Below, in pieces: positions 49,405 to 61,009 of a DNA stretch of 64,000 bases. The notes below the pieces were generated by a model. It was not told the DNA's origin. It saw nothing but the letters and a program-made list of their open reading frames with translations, and made no database searches. Origin of the DNA: Eutreptiella sp. 'Long Island Sound 2002' (Eukaryota; Euglenozoa; Euglenophyceae; Eutreptiales; Eutreptiaceae); assembly GCA_964036045.1 (NCBI GenBank), contig OZ038382.1, positions 8,814,853-8,878,852 of the forward strand, given 5' to 3'. Each line of letters opens with the position of its first letter. The first letter of the stretch is position 1. The translations under genes were made by a program, and so were the position numbers.

Positions 49405-51240
49405 GTGTGGGGGAAGGAAAAATACCTGACCAACCCACGGGCCGTCCCTCTCCCCCCGCGGCCCAGGCTGGACCGGAGGGACTCGGGTGTAACCGCCGCT
49501 GTGTGGGGGAAGGAAAAATACCTGACGAACCCACGGGGCGTCCCTATCCCCCCGCGGCCCAGGCTGGACCGGAGGGACTCGGGTGTAACCGCCGCTGTGT
49601 GGGGGAAGGAAAAATACCTGACGAACCCACGGGGCGTCCCTATCCCTCCGCGGCCCAGGCTGGACCGGAGGGACTCGGGTGTAACCGCCGCTGTGTGGGG
49701 GAAGGTAGAATACCTGACGAACCCACGGGGCGTCCCTATCCCTCCGCGGCCCAGGCTGGACCGGAGGGACTCGGGTGTAACCGCCGCTGTGTGGGGGAAG
49801 GAAAACACCTGACGAACCCACGGGGCGTCCCTATCCCCCCGCGGCCCAGGCTGGACCGGAGGGACTCGGGTGTAACCGCCGCTGTGTGGGGGAAGGAAAA
49901 ATACCTGACGAACCCACGGGGCGTCCCTATCCCCCCGCGGCCCAGGCTGGACCGGAGGGACTCGGGTGTAACCGCCGCTGTGTGGGGGAAGGTAAAATAC
50001 CTGACGAACCCAAGGGGCGTCCCTATCCCCCCGCGGCCCAGGCTGGACCGGAGGGACTCGGGTGTAACCACCGCTGTGTGGGGAAAGGCAAAATACCTGA
50101 CGAACCCACGGGGCGTCCCTATCCCCCCGCGGCCCGGGCTGGACCGGAGGGACTCGGGTGTAACCGCCGCTGTGTGGGGGAAGGAAAAATACCTGACGAA
50201 CCCACGGGGCGTCCCTATCCCCCCGCGGCCCAGGCTGGACCGGAGGGACTCGGGTGTAACCGCCGCTGTGTGGGGGAAGGAAAAATACCTGACGAACCCA
50301 CGGGGCGTCCCTATCCCCCCGCGGCCCAGGCTGGACCGGAGGGACTCGGGTGTGACCGCCGCTGTGTGGGGAAAGGCAAAATACCTGACGAACCCACGGG
50401 GCGTCCCTATCCCCCCGCGGCCCAGGCTGGACCGGAGGGACTCGGGTGTAACCGCCGCTGTGTGGGGGAAGGAAAAATACGTGACGAACCCACGGGCCGT
50501 CCCTCTCCCCCCGCGGCCCAGGCTGGACCGGAGGGACTCGGGTGTGACCGCCGCTGTGTGGGGGTAGGTAAAATACCTGACGAACCCACGGGGCGTCCCT
50601 ATCCCCCCGCGGCCCAGGCTGGACCGGAGGGACTCGGGTGTAACCGCCGCTGTGTGGGGGAAGGAAAAATACCTGACGAACCCACGGGGCGTCCCTATCC
50701 CCCCGCGGCCCAGGCTGGACCGGAGGGACTCGGGTGTAACCGCCGCTGTGTGGGGGTAGGTAAAATACCTGACGAACCCACAGGGCGTCCCTATCCCTCC
50801 GCGGCCCAGGCTGGACCGGAGGGACTCGGGTGTGACCGCCGCTGTGTGGGGGTAGGTAAAATACCTGACGAACCCACGGGGCGTCCCTATCCCCCCGCGG
50901 CCCAGGCTGGACCGGAGGGACTCGGGTGTAACCGCCGCTGTGTGGGGGAAGGAAAAATACCTGACGAACCCACGGGGCGTCCCTATCCCCCCGCGGCCCA
51001 GGCTGGACCGGAGGGACTCGGGTGTAACCGCCGCTGTGTGGGGGTAGGTAAAATACCCGACAACCCACGGGGCAACCCTATCCCTCCGCGGCCCAGGCTG
51101 GACCGGAGGGACTCGGGTGTAACCGCCGCTGTGTGGGGGAAGGAAAAATACCTGACGAACCCACGGGGCGTCCCTATCCCCCCGCGGCCCAGGCTGGACC
51201 GGAGGGGCTCGGTTGTAACCGCCGCTGTGTGGGGGAAGAA
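49405..51240. repeat. 96-bp satellite H, copy R
   Basis: About 19 monomers starting TGTGGGGGAAGG. Variants such as GGCCGTCCCTCTCC at the array start and at about 50,490 show internal duplication of array segments. Confidence 0.95.
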
Positions 51241-52304
51241 AAAAAAAAATACCTGACGGATGGCGCCCCCCCTCGGTTCCATAATAGTCACCTCTTCTCG
51301 CCGGGAGGGGATGGCGCCCCTCCTCGGCACAACAACCGGGGGGCCTCCCCTTGGTTCATATATCCTTCAAATTGTCAGCGCCGTTGTTGGCGTCACCGGT
51401 GGTAGGAACCCGGGGGGGCTCCCCTTATTTCAATTTCATCCATCGTATTCCGACCGGCCGCCCCACGTGGGATTCCCGGCATGGGGGGCACGGGGGGGCC
51501 TCCCCTTACTTCAGAAACTTTTCGTTTTTATTCCCAAGTTCACACGTCACACAAGTCCCGCAACCTGGGGGGCCTCCCCTTCTTTCAGGTTAGTGTACGC
51601 CGCTGGTAGGGGATGGTGCCCCTCCGCGTTATCACGGGCACAGGAACAGTAACGGGGGGCCTCCCCTTGTTTCACAGCAATTCCTGGGGAGCCAGACGTC
51701 GAGGCTGCAGGCAGGTGCCATTACCCCGGCGCAGTGAGCACCGTAGCGGCAGGCGCTGGCCCTTACCTCCGCCACGATGCTGTCTCCCCTTTATTCCACC
51801 ACCTCCCAGCTCCGGTCCAGGCATCCCGCCGGGTGCAGCAGGGCGCGTGGCTGTGAGGCCTGATGTCACGGTTGCCCCGCATTGCATCGCAGGGCAGGAC
51901 CGGTAGCCCCCCGTGACATCAGGCCCCCGGCCGAAGGCCATAGTGGTTGTGCCCCTGGCCCGGACGGGCGTCGGATAGGACGATATCCCCACCCCATGAT
52001 GTACCTGTGCAGAACACAAGGTGCAGTGGGTTGGGGTAGGGGAGCGCACACGAGCCCTCGAGGGGCTGGGTCACAGGGGGACCCGGGTTACTCCCGCATA
52101 CCGCCACCCCCCGTTGGAGCCCGCCCTGTGCCATCGTGGCTTTCCCACGGTGGCCGGCGAGGGGTGGGGCGCGCGATCCCGTGCCCTGGCCGCCGCGGCT
52201 GGACCAGGGCACCCCCCAGATTGCGTGTTAGCCCGGGGGGGACCCCCCCCGGTTTCACCCCCACACCACGGTGAGGTCACGCGCCCCTGGGCAGCAGTGG
52301 GGGT

Positions 52305-52503
52305 ACACAACACAACACAACACAACACAGCAGAGCACACCACAACACACAGGCACCGCAGCACAGCACAGCACAGCACAGCACAACACACAACACAGCA
52401 CAACACGCAACACAGCACAGCACAACACAGCACAGCACAGCACAGCACAGCACAGCACAGCACAACATAACACAGCACAGCAGAGCATAACGCAACACAC
52501 AGG
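52305..52503. repeat. (CAACA)/(CAGCA) microsatellite, right flank of copy R
   Basis: The same pentanucleotide type as the left flank at 47,589-47,971, changing to unique sequence after CACACAGGCAGC. Confidence 0.93.
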
Positions 52504-53052
52504 CAGCAATCCCGAACCTTGCTCGTGATGGCGCTCGAGAAGATGTCGAATATCAGTCCAATCGCATCACCTCCGCTTGTCGAAAATCCCAATGCCACTT
52601 GTGGTACTGCCATCATGAAATCACCCCCCCCACACACACACACATACACCTTGCGCAAGCACCGCAAGTCAGGGAAAACGGCGGTCAGATGGGAACCCCG
52701 TGTCCAGACAATGCTATGCTCATCAGTCACCTTCTGACTAATGTCTGACAGCAGCTTTTGTGGTCAAGAGTGCGCGATAACATGTTTGTGAGACAATTGT
52801 AGTGGGAAAGAGGGGCATGGGGCCTGTCGAGACTCGTTTCTGCTCAAACACTACATTGTGTTTGGAATTGTTTGTTTTCAGGTGATTTCCAGCAAACGTT
52901 GCTGTGACAGAGCCCAGATCCCGCAAAGAAGCACACCAACACGGGGTCGCCTTGCTGAGGCCGTGCTCGAGCAAGGGCCGGGGGGAACACTGTTCCAACC
53001 CAACAAGAAGGACCCCGTTGGACACAGCAATAGTTTGGGTTAGGATGGACAC
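52504..53052 (-). other. Distal end of the putative first PTOX intron
   Basis: Unique sequence leading back to the donor TCGGCAG|GTGTCC at 53,053/53,052. No other feature seen. Confidence 0.45.
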
Positions 53053-53279
53053 CTGCCGATTGTACCGCCGGCATCTGCAGAGGCTGTACACGCACGTTGG
53101 CTTCAGCGACCACGGCCTGGGTGGATGCCGTCAGGCGTGGGATTGAGCTTTGCGCCCAGAGGGCCAGGGCACAGCCAACTCCCACAGCCAATACATATGG
53201 TGCCCACTGAGCACGCGAGGTGGTCGCTTCCGGGCGGCTGGCAAGATCGCGGTCGTAGTACATGGCAAAGAATGACACA
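53053..53279 (-). CDS. Candidate 5'-most PTOX-gene exon with a membrane helix
   Basis: A 227-bp exon between acceptor GTCATTCGCAG and donor TCGGCAG|GTGTCC. It reads FFAMYYDRDLASRPEATTSR, then a hydrophobic helix (WAPYVLAVGVGCALALW), and ends VQPLQMPAVQSAG in phase 1, matching the acceptor phase at 47,524. The Met codon at 53,263 could be the initiator, or an upstream exon could supply a transit peptide. No family recognised. Membership in the PTOX gene is inferred only from strand, order and splice phase. Confidence 0.45.
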
Positions 53280-55295
53280 CTGCGAATGACGAAGGGACGT
53301 TAGTGGCGCCGATGGAGGACTTGCACACAACGCTCAATTGATACAAGGCCAAACGAAAGAACCCACGAGCATGAGCAGTGAGACAAACCCACAAAACAGC
53401 AGTCCCCCCATATATTGCACGAAGTTGCCCGCTCCCTCCTCCCAGCTTGGAGGTGGAGGTGGAGGTGAGGTAGCAGGACTTCATGGTATTGTCGTTGCAC
53501 TGCGTGGGCACTGCATGCATGTGATGCAAGAACCCATACTGTGAGGACGTCTACGAACAGGATGTGCACAGGGCACGCCATCTGGGATAATTGTAGCGGA
53601 ACCAACCCCAGAACCTCCAAACAACAGCTCAAAACACCACATGCAAGGGGCCAGAAGCTGGGAAGCCAATGTCTCAGAGCAGTGCAGAACGTGTTTGAAT
53701 ATATGCCTCATGATTTAGAGGGTGTTGTCGCACGGTGCGGCACCTTTCTGATGTTTCTGGAGATTTTACCAGGTGAAGAGGCCCACTGCAAACCACCATG
53801 GCAGGTGTTCCCAAATGGTTGTGGATGGTCGCGAGAGGATGCCTGGTGTTCTTTCTGCCTTGCAGGGGGATTTTTGTGCCCATCTTTTGAGAAAATATTC
53901 CATGGCAGACACATACTGATTCTTCCCAGATGTTTCTTGCCAGCGGCGCAATAGCCAATCACCACCTCCAGCCAGTCCTCATCAGAAATATCAATTTTAA
54001 CGGACTTGGCAGCTTGGCACTTCTCCCGTTGACGCTCCCGAGCCAGTGCACTAGTCTTGTCCGTTTAGAAGGGGGCCTTTGAGCTTGGAAGCGGGGAAAA
54101 ACCAGTACCCATGAAAATGCATACATCAAAACTTTGCACGGTGCGCGCACGGTGTGTGCAACTCCCTCTTAATGTACAGGGAAATATAGAGGCAGTGTTG
54201 AGGAACGCAACCTTGGGGAGAAATCACTGGGGGCATCAATGCTACGAGTATGGTCATGTGTGCAACTAGTGCAAACATAACAGTCGCATGCTAAACATAC
54301 TGAAGCAGGGGGGAGCAAAATGGCTACCAAACCCCGTGTTGGGGTCCCCAAAGGGGGTGCAACAATATGGCTGCATAACCCTTACTGTCTTCAGGCCAAC
54401 CAATTCAAAAACAGGGATTGGCTATGTCTCTGCTGTTGTATCGGGGCCCGTTGATACGGGATCCGCAGAAGAAGAGAACATGAAGCAAAATGGCCCCAAA
54501 ACATCCCAAGTGTCATCCACCCATCATATCAACACACTCCCATTGAAAACAACACAGGGATTGATGTACAAAATGCACTTATGGCAGCCTGGGCTCCCGT
54601 CCCTCTACCGCTAAATTTGTGAACATTGCGTGCACCATGCATGACACCCCCTGCATACCCAAGAAAAGCATGACCACCTATTAGCACCAAATGCACCAAA
54701 ATACAATTCAGATGAAGAACCAAATTAGTGTAACAGTAGTTCAACATTAGGGTCCATAAGAGTGCACTTGGCCACAGGATGGGATTGGCACCATGGATGG
54801 CACTTGCTTGAGATTGCATTTGATATTTGACGTGTCACTGATTCGCGATGATCCGAGTGCGGATGAAGGGTTCAAGTGCTGGCTCATAAAGAGAATGAAG
54901 AGCAAAGGACGTTGTTTCCTAGAGATAGCAAGGCAATGACCATGAAGGTTGAAATCCGCTCTGGAGTGTGTAACAACCCACCTGCCAATTTGTTGTGTTG
55001 TGAATGTACACAACGTCCGGTGATTCCCCATCATCATAATCCACCATCCACATATAACAAAGAACATGCAGCAAAATTGGTGAACACAGGCTAAAATTGC
55101 TGACAATGGGTGAAAATGGGTGGCAATTCAAATGTGACACATCCTCAATGCACAAGAAGCGTAAAAAAAACTTGTTTTGGGACAACAAACTTGTGAAAAA
55201 GGGCCATAACTAGGGTTCAAGTAGTTGCCGTCGTTCGAAAGTTTGCACTGTGTGTGCACTGTGTGCGCACTACGTGCACGGCATTCCCATTAGCT
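53280..55295. other. No intact gene; coding-like fragment near 53,930-54,066
   Basis: On the minus strand around 54,060-53,930 one frame reads ARERQREKCQAAKS and VKIDISDEDWLEVVIGY, which looks protein-like, but stops bound it closely and no family is evident. It may be a decayed transposon ORF. A short hydrophobic frame (MGGLLFCGFVSLLMLVG) lies at about 53,410-53,340 minus. The rest is AT-richer unique sequence. Confidence 0.4.
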
Positions 55296-55620
55296 TTAGT
55301 GTACGATGTCCGAGAAATCTACAACGGAACAAAAAAATTCTATGCACGTTGATTTGTTGACACCATCACTCATAACTAACTCCATGGCCCTGAATGAAAG
55401 AGCCCCCATAATTGTACTTGGCTTGCCGTCTTGGGTGATCCTTCTTCGTTGGCTTGGGCCATGGTATAATACCATGCTTTTTTCCACGAAAACCACCATT
55501 GAGTAGGATCGCCTCCCCTTTCTTGAGGCCTTTGAGTTGAGGCCCAAGTTCTTTCAGAATCCACGTGTCACTTTGCACGCCGTAGACAAGCCCACCAACC
55601 CACCGATATCGACAAAGTGT
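55296..55620 (-). pseudogene. Decayed DDE transposase fragment (Harbinger/DDE_4-like)
   Basis: A minus-strand frame reads RWVGGLVYGVQSDTWILKEL, then KGLKKGEAILLNGGFRGKK and IIPWPKP. This matches the layout around the second catalytic Asp of DDE endonucleases (an SD-x-x-I-L-K helix, then a D-x-GF strand, then the PF/PWPKP turn). Here the expected Asp is Asn (LLNGGF). The frame stops at 55,366, but similar-looking coding continues in another frame (GALSFRAMELVMSDG), so it is both truncated and frameshifted. It is inactive by inspection. Confidence 0.45.
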
Positions 55621-55683
55621 GGGAGTCCATCACCCCAACTTGAGGGGCCTCCAATGTGGAGAAGAAGATTGTGAACTGGTTAT

Positions 55684-55840
55684 CGGCTACATAACCCCTG
55701 CCTTCTCGGGGATCCCCACACAAGGGGACAAAATCACAAGAGGCTACTTAACCCCTCCCTTCTTGGAGGCCACATGTGGGCAGAATGGCCACATAACCCC
55801 TACCTTCTCAGGGTCCCCAATGCCAAGCGCATGAACAAAA
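55684..55840. repeat. Three-copy short tandem repeat
   Basis: Segments of the form GGCTACATAACCCCTGCCTTC recur at about 55,684, 55,742 and 55,787, with diverged spacers. Confidence 0.6.
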
Positions 55841-56084
55841 TCAGAAGTGGCTACTTGACCACGACCAGTATGGAATGAAGTGCACCATTTGTGAAAGAAA
55901 GAGGCCCAAAAAGGAAAATGTAGCAATACAACAGGAGGAAAAGTGATGTGTGTGGGGTGAACGGTATGCAAAAAATGTGTGGATGTATGCGGCACTATTC
56001 AGCCTGTATTCTGGGAGGCGTACCCAAACTGCACGCTGCATGGCGTGCCGCAAGGGAAGCGTTCCCAAGCACTTGATTCGGGCC

Positions 56085-56485
56085 CTGCGACGCAGAAGCG
56101 TCAGGATAGCGCCAGGATGGCGTCAGGATGACGTCAGGATGGCGTCACGCATGCGTCACGAAGCGTCAGGGTGGCGTCAGGATGGCGTCAGGAAGACGTC
56201 AGGAAACCGTCAGGATGGCGTCAGGATGGCGTCAGGATAGTGAAATTGCGTCATGATGGCGTCAGAAGGCGTCAGGATGGCGTGAGGATGGCGTCAGGAT
56301 GGCATCAGGATGGCGTCAGGGAGGCGTCAGGGGTTTGTCAAGGTGGTCGTGTAGGCGTCAAGAGCGCGTCAGGATGCGTCAAGATGCGTCAGGAACACGT
56401 CAGGATGGCGTCAGGAAGGCGTCAGGAAGGCGTCAGGAATATTTAGCGTCAGGATGGCGTCAAGATGACGTCAAACGACGCAGGG
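56085..56485. repeat. 11-bp minisatellite GGCGTCAGGAT
   Basis: About 35 imperfect undecamers with insertions. Variants create GACGTCA sites repeatedly. The period is not a multiple of 3, so the reading frames are accidental. Confidence 0.92.
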
Positions 56486-56913
56486 CCCGAATCAACTATC
56501 CGGCAACGTTTCATAAAGAGGAGCACATTTTCATCAGCTGCCAAGCAATAGGATGACATGCAGCGCGTTGAAATATTCTGGTGGCAGAACTGAGGAGCTT
56601 GCGTGATGTGTCTTGTGCCAATGAATGTAAAAATAGTACCACTGTACCAGTGCGGAATACACTTCTTTAAAACATGGGAAAGCAGCAAGCTCGTTCCTCA
56701 TTTACACAAGATCCTGCGGTGCCGTTTTTGCAAGCAACATGATATAAATTTCTCACAGTTGCTGTCCGACGACACACCACACGCCTACTCCAATCTGCTC
56801 TACAAAAAAGACCACTCTTCTGCTCTGTGAAAAGGATGGATCAGAAAGCCCTGCACAACAGATCCCCTGATGTCAGTGCTTGAGTATGACAAGCGGCCCT
56901 GGACCTGCCCCCC
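56486..56913. other. No recognised gene
   Basis: An open plus frame at 56,603-56,830 (75 codons) shows no family resemblance. Nothing else seen. Confidence 0.4.
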
Positions 56914-56992
56914 TGCGAGAGCAAAACTAAAACCCCAAAAATTGACGGAAACAACACCTACTGTTGCTCTGGCAACGGTGTTGCTCTCGCAA
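56914..56992. mobile_element. Foldback MITE, copy 2
   Basis: Arms TGCGAGAGCAA and TTGCTCTCGCA are perfectly complementary, and the core contains ACACCTACTGTTGCTCTG. A C run precedes it and a 12-base G run follows it. Relative to copy 1 both arms carry the matching A-to-G and T-to-C changes. Confidence 0.8.
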
Positions 56993-58800
56993 AAGGGGGG
57001 GGGGGGTGTACCCTTAACGTCCTAAAAGAATTGCAAAGGCTATACTCTTGGTCGTGGTTGGCCAATGAGGCCCAATACTTCACAGCTGCAAGGGGCTGAA
57101 TCTGCGACTATCGGCATCCTTTCTGTACAAGTTGGCTGCTGAAGCAGTGCTAAAGACAAATCAATGCCGATGGCAATACAACATGTACCACGCACCTCGC
57201 AAAAGGCTGCTCCCAAGGAGCAGATGAATCACGTGGATTTGCTTGGCTGAGGCATGCTGCGGGCCCGAGGGGAAGTGTTCTCATTCCCTGAGAAATCATT
57301 TTGTCTTCAATCACCAAATGCGCCGAGTGCTAGCACATATCAAGATCATAACCTCCTCCCAGAATTCGGGAAGAATTGCTGTGGAATCAAGCTCCAACTA
57401 TCCATACGCGCCATACAACGCGCCATATATATCATTTGGAGGGCTGATCCAAGCTGACACACCATGCTCTCCTCTTACTGCCCCGTGCCTTCCGGCACCT
57501 TGCAGTGTACCTTTACTGGTGCAATAACTTTCACAGATGGCTAACTAAAAATCGGAGTCGGATCAGTATTAATAGCACCAAAGTGCATCAATGACCTAGT
57601 GGGTGCATCACGTAACCGATGTCTGGATCAACTGCAAAGACAAACATTAATGACGGTGGCCTTGGTTGGCACGGTGTGTAGGGGTGGCATCAATGTGATG
57701 CCGTCGTTGTCTTGTTGCTGTTCTTGACTGTTCTGGTCTTGTTGTCATTTTTTTGACTATCTGGTTTGGGTTGCAGGTCGCCAGGACATTTGAGTTTGCC
57801 AATCATTTTTGAAAGATATCTTAAATAATCATGCCTATCCAATAAACACTTACAACACAAAGCGATTTGCATGCATCTTGGGAGCAGACTTTGGGTGCAA
57901 CAGTGCATATGAGAATTGAAAGCGCGCTACACAGAACACGGAACAATTCTTGTACCTGTGAAATACAGCATGCAGTTTCCTGCACCACAAAAAGAATGTG
58001 AGCCGGACTGTTCCGACGCATGCGGCTTGGATATGACCAATGTCATCAACTGCAGGTTTAGCTGACATTGATTGATGCAGGGTATATACACAAGCAAAAA
58101 AACGCTGTACACCAAATGGCTTTGGGTTTTTTTTCAGGTGGAGAGGCTCTTCTAGACATGGTATGCCATGCCGGAGTGCTCCATATCTCCAATTGGGAAG
58201 CCATACATGACTCGAGCCCAGAAGGGCTAGTGTGCTCGGCCTCGTGTCTGGACTACTGAATTGTGCGCGCCGACCATGCAGGTCCACCATGATACAAGTC
58301 GTGGCCGCGCTGCAATGCACCATGCGACACCTGTGTGGTCAGCCTGATCGTTGCACCTTGTTTCCCTTAACCCTCGGAGGCTCGGTGTCCACTGAGGGCT
58401 TTGCCTGTTCGGTTCGTCCTCCGACGCACTGTCCGAACAAAAACAAAAAGTGATCGTGGAGGGGGGGGGGGGTGAGGACGGATCACACAACGGACGTGAT
58501 TGGGAAAAAAAATTCAGTCTCATAGTCGTAACACGGAGATGCAGCGCAGTAGTGTGTGTGGTATATATCATGTTGTTGGTGTTATTGGTGGCGTCGTTGG
58601 TGTTGTTGTTGTCGTGACAACCCGGCGAGCAAAATGCAATTTGCAACCATGAACATCATGCATGTACACCTCAAGCAGACATTGTGCATGACAGCACAAT
58701 ACACAATGAATGTGCATCTCAACTCAGAATTCCAGCCATTGCTAGTCGCCAGCCACAATGCCTTAGTTTGTTCTTTGGTACTCAGCCCTGAATAATCTTC
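56993..58800. other. No recognised gene, 1.8 kb
   Basis: Frames of 60-160 codons on both strands lack any family signature. A G run lies at 58,461-58,472 and GTTGTTG-type triplets at 58,570-58,610. Confidence 0.4.

Positions 58801-58877
<77 letters not shown>
58801..58877. repeat. (CA)n-(CG)n alternating tract
   Basis: (CA)n, then (CG)n, then (CA)n and (CG)n again: uninterrupted purine-pyrimidine alternation for over 60 bp. Confidence 0.95.
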
Positions 58878-59583
58878 GCACGCACACACAAAGATACACG
58901 CACGTGAATATACAGAAATTCTCACTTGCTGGGCCATCTGCTGAGGCGTGCTGCGCGCGGGTGTACAGCTTGAGCGTGCACCTCTGACAAAAAGTGGTCA
59001 GCCAGAGGTGGTCCTAAATACAGAACCAAGACCCATCACGTGACCAGACAAGAGAGAGAGCAGTGCTCAGGCTTCACATGGCCTTTCGCACCCACACCAA
59101 CCCGGCATGAGACGCAATGCACACCGCATTGGCGACCTGCACTTATGGACATCAGTGCTGTAGCAATACACAAGACCGCACCGCAAGGCTCGTGAATAGG
59201 GCAAGGCAGCATGGGCAAGACCCATGCGATGCGACTGCCCCCTGTCATAATTGCCGACTCGGCGAGAGCATAGCCTGGGGACAGTCATCAATCACGGGAC
59301 TGACTCGTGGCACTCCGTGGGCCCGAGCGCCGGGGTCTGGCATTGCTGCGGTGTGCCGGGCTCACGATGGTGTGTGGAATGCCGGGCTCCCTCCGACCCC
59401 GGTCAAGGCAAGGCACTTCTGCTTGACGGCCCACTACAGCTCATCAGCGGCTTTTCTGGGCTTTGCCTCACTTTCACCCTCACCCTCACCCTCACCTTCA
59501 CCTTCTTCACCGACTTCACTCGCGGCCACTTTCGCTGATGATTCTCTCGGAGCACCACCGGAGTGCGCGTCTTGCTCACTTAC

Positions 59584-59733
59584 GCATGACGTCTTGGACT
59601 CAAACAGAATCTCGTAGTACGCGGCACTGCCGATGTTTCGTGCCGCATGCACCCGTGGCACAACAATTGGGTCATCCGACGCCGTCTGCACCAAATTGGG
59701 CCCCACGACTTTGAAACCCATGGTGCCTTCCGC
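59584..59733 (-). CDS. Isolated exon, possible SPRY-domain protein
   Basis: A 150-bp, 50-codon, phase-0 exon between acceptor GCTGTGTACAG and donor TCATGC|GTAAGT. It encodes GTMGFKVVGPNLVQ, VPRVHAARNIG and SAAYYEILFES. The last phrase resembles the SPRY/B30.2 strand of the form xG-xYYFEVxxE, so a SPRY protein is a weak guess. If the donor is ignored the frame continues to 59,434 through an EGEGEGEGE stretch made by (CCCTCA)n sequence at 59,470-59,505. No neighbouring exon was identified. Confidence 0.5.
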
Positions 59734-59901
59734 CTGTACACAGCCGCAACGTGTGACTGGGGAGCGAGGACCTGCCGTGGTCCATGACGTGGCATGCGTG
59801 CAGCGGGTGACACGCAATGGCACGGACAGGAGCAGAGGGTCATTAAGCAAGGCAGAGACACGGGTGTGGGCAGGGACGTGAATGACATGGGAGTACCCCC
59901 T

Positions 59902-61009
59902 CCCCCCCTTGCATAGTAAGCGGCTGGGCGCAGCGGTTCCCTCGCACCCCCGAGGGAACCAACCCAAATGACGGTTCCCTCACACCCCCAATTACTATGC
60001 AAAGGACGCGCGACACGAAACAAGACATGCAGACACGAAGGCATATGAACCACAAAATTAGGCGGGAACTGCCTGTTGGGATGCATGTTCAGCTCTATTC
60101 AGAAACTGGCTCTGTGTGCCACTTTTTCTGGCGGGAGTATTGGACTCTGAAGAGCTGCACATGCTCAACAGGGGCCACAGGAATGGGCTCTCCAGCTGCA
60201 GGCTTGGCTGCCACCTGGGCAGCAGGTTTGGCTGCACTCTTGGTTGAGGGTTTGGCACGAGGTTTGGCAGCTTTGGGAGCAGGCTTGGCAGGGGGCTTGG
60301 CATCCAGCCCCTGTGGCAAGCAGTTTGCCTCAGGAACATCGCGCATGAAGTACAATTTTTCGTTCGCAAAAATATTTGCCAGCCCCCATACACCACGTGC
60401 ACTCTTTGCCCACACAATCTGAGTGTCTGATGCAGTGTCACTGTCTTCATCACAACACTACTTGGGAGACCAGTTTCAACAGATGTCAATGATGAAACAT
60501 CAGAATCTGTGTCATCCTGTGAAGCATGAGATGATGAGCCTGACCCCGACCCTGAAGTACCTGTCCCATCATTATCACCTTCTGATGCACCCTCAGAACC
60601 TATAGGGGCACAGTCATGCGTCACCACACTGCCAGAGCGCTCATATGTGATGGTTCTGTAATTAGCACCGCCCTCTGAGGGGCCCAGAATCTTGGCAGGC
60701 ACAATACTGCCCCCAGAACTTTGGAAGTTGACAACAGCACCAGCTGGGTAAGTGTCAAAACGATCAACATCCAAGGCTAAAATTGCGAAAAACTGAGGTG
60801 TTCTGCATGATACAGGGTGCAGTGGAGTGCCTTGGATGCCAGAAATCTGAAGAACACAGCAATGCACCACCAATACCACCTTGTCCAGCGAGCAAACACA
60901 CAGGAGGAGCTCAATATCCGACCTTCTGAGTAAATTTGCAAAACGAAAACTGACGGTTCCCTCGTCCCCCCCGCTTACTATGCAGGAGCGCTTACTATGC
61001 AAGGGGGGG
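59902..61009 (-). mobile_element. 1.1-kb element with 21-bp terminal inverted repeats
   Basis: The left end, C7-TTGCATAGTAAGCG (59,902-59,922), and the right end, CGCTTACTATGCAA-G7 (60,989-61,009), are exact reverse complements over 21 bp. Just inside, a segment beginning TGACGGTTCCCTC and ending TACTATGCA is present in the same orientation at about 59,970-60,001 and 60,952-60,984. If the full C and G tracts are counted, TA lies at both outer borders, as for a TA-duplicating DNA transposon. The interior is a single minus-strand coding-like region, not a recognisable transposase. Confidence 0.65.
60095..60890 (-). pseudogene. Frameshifted ORF inside the TIR element, Tudor/PWWP-like fragments
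   Basis: Going down the minus strand, a likely acceptor GTGTTCTTCAG near 60,853 is followed by an open frame with TYPAGAVVNFQSSGG, VPAKILGPSEGG and YRTITYERSGSVVTHDC, then an acidic Ser-rich stretch. Near 60,450 the natural reading jumps frame into DEDSDTASDTQIVWAKSARG, continuing through FANEKLYFMRDVPE and an AKP-rich tail to 60,095. Two frames that are each coding-like on one side only imply a 1-2 base indel. IVWAK resembles the start of a PWWP fold and the first block a Tudor-like barrel, both weakly. It may be captured host sequence. Confidence 0.45.

Larger units (their letters stand above)
47972..52304 (+). mobile_element. Composite satellite-bearing element, copy R (intronic)
   Basis: The same ends and internal order as 34,959-38,962. 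The head (47,972-48,514) and tail (51,670-52,304) differ from copy L only by scattered single bases. The arrays differ in length: about 18 copies of the 49-bp unit here against 25 in copy L, and about 19 of the 96-bp unit against 12. The flanks are (CAACA)n on both sides, not (CA)n. It lies in the putative intron between exons 53,279-53,053 and 47,524-47,175. Confidence 0.8.

Noticed and set aside
53335-53430. Hydrophobic minus-strand frame (MGGLLFCGFVSLLMLVG) as the first PTOX-gene exon
   Set aside because: None of its possible donors has the phase needed to join the exon starting at 53,279, and it lacks a supported start upstream.
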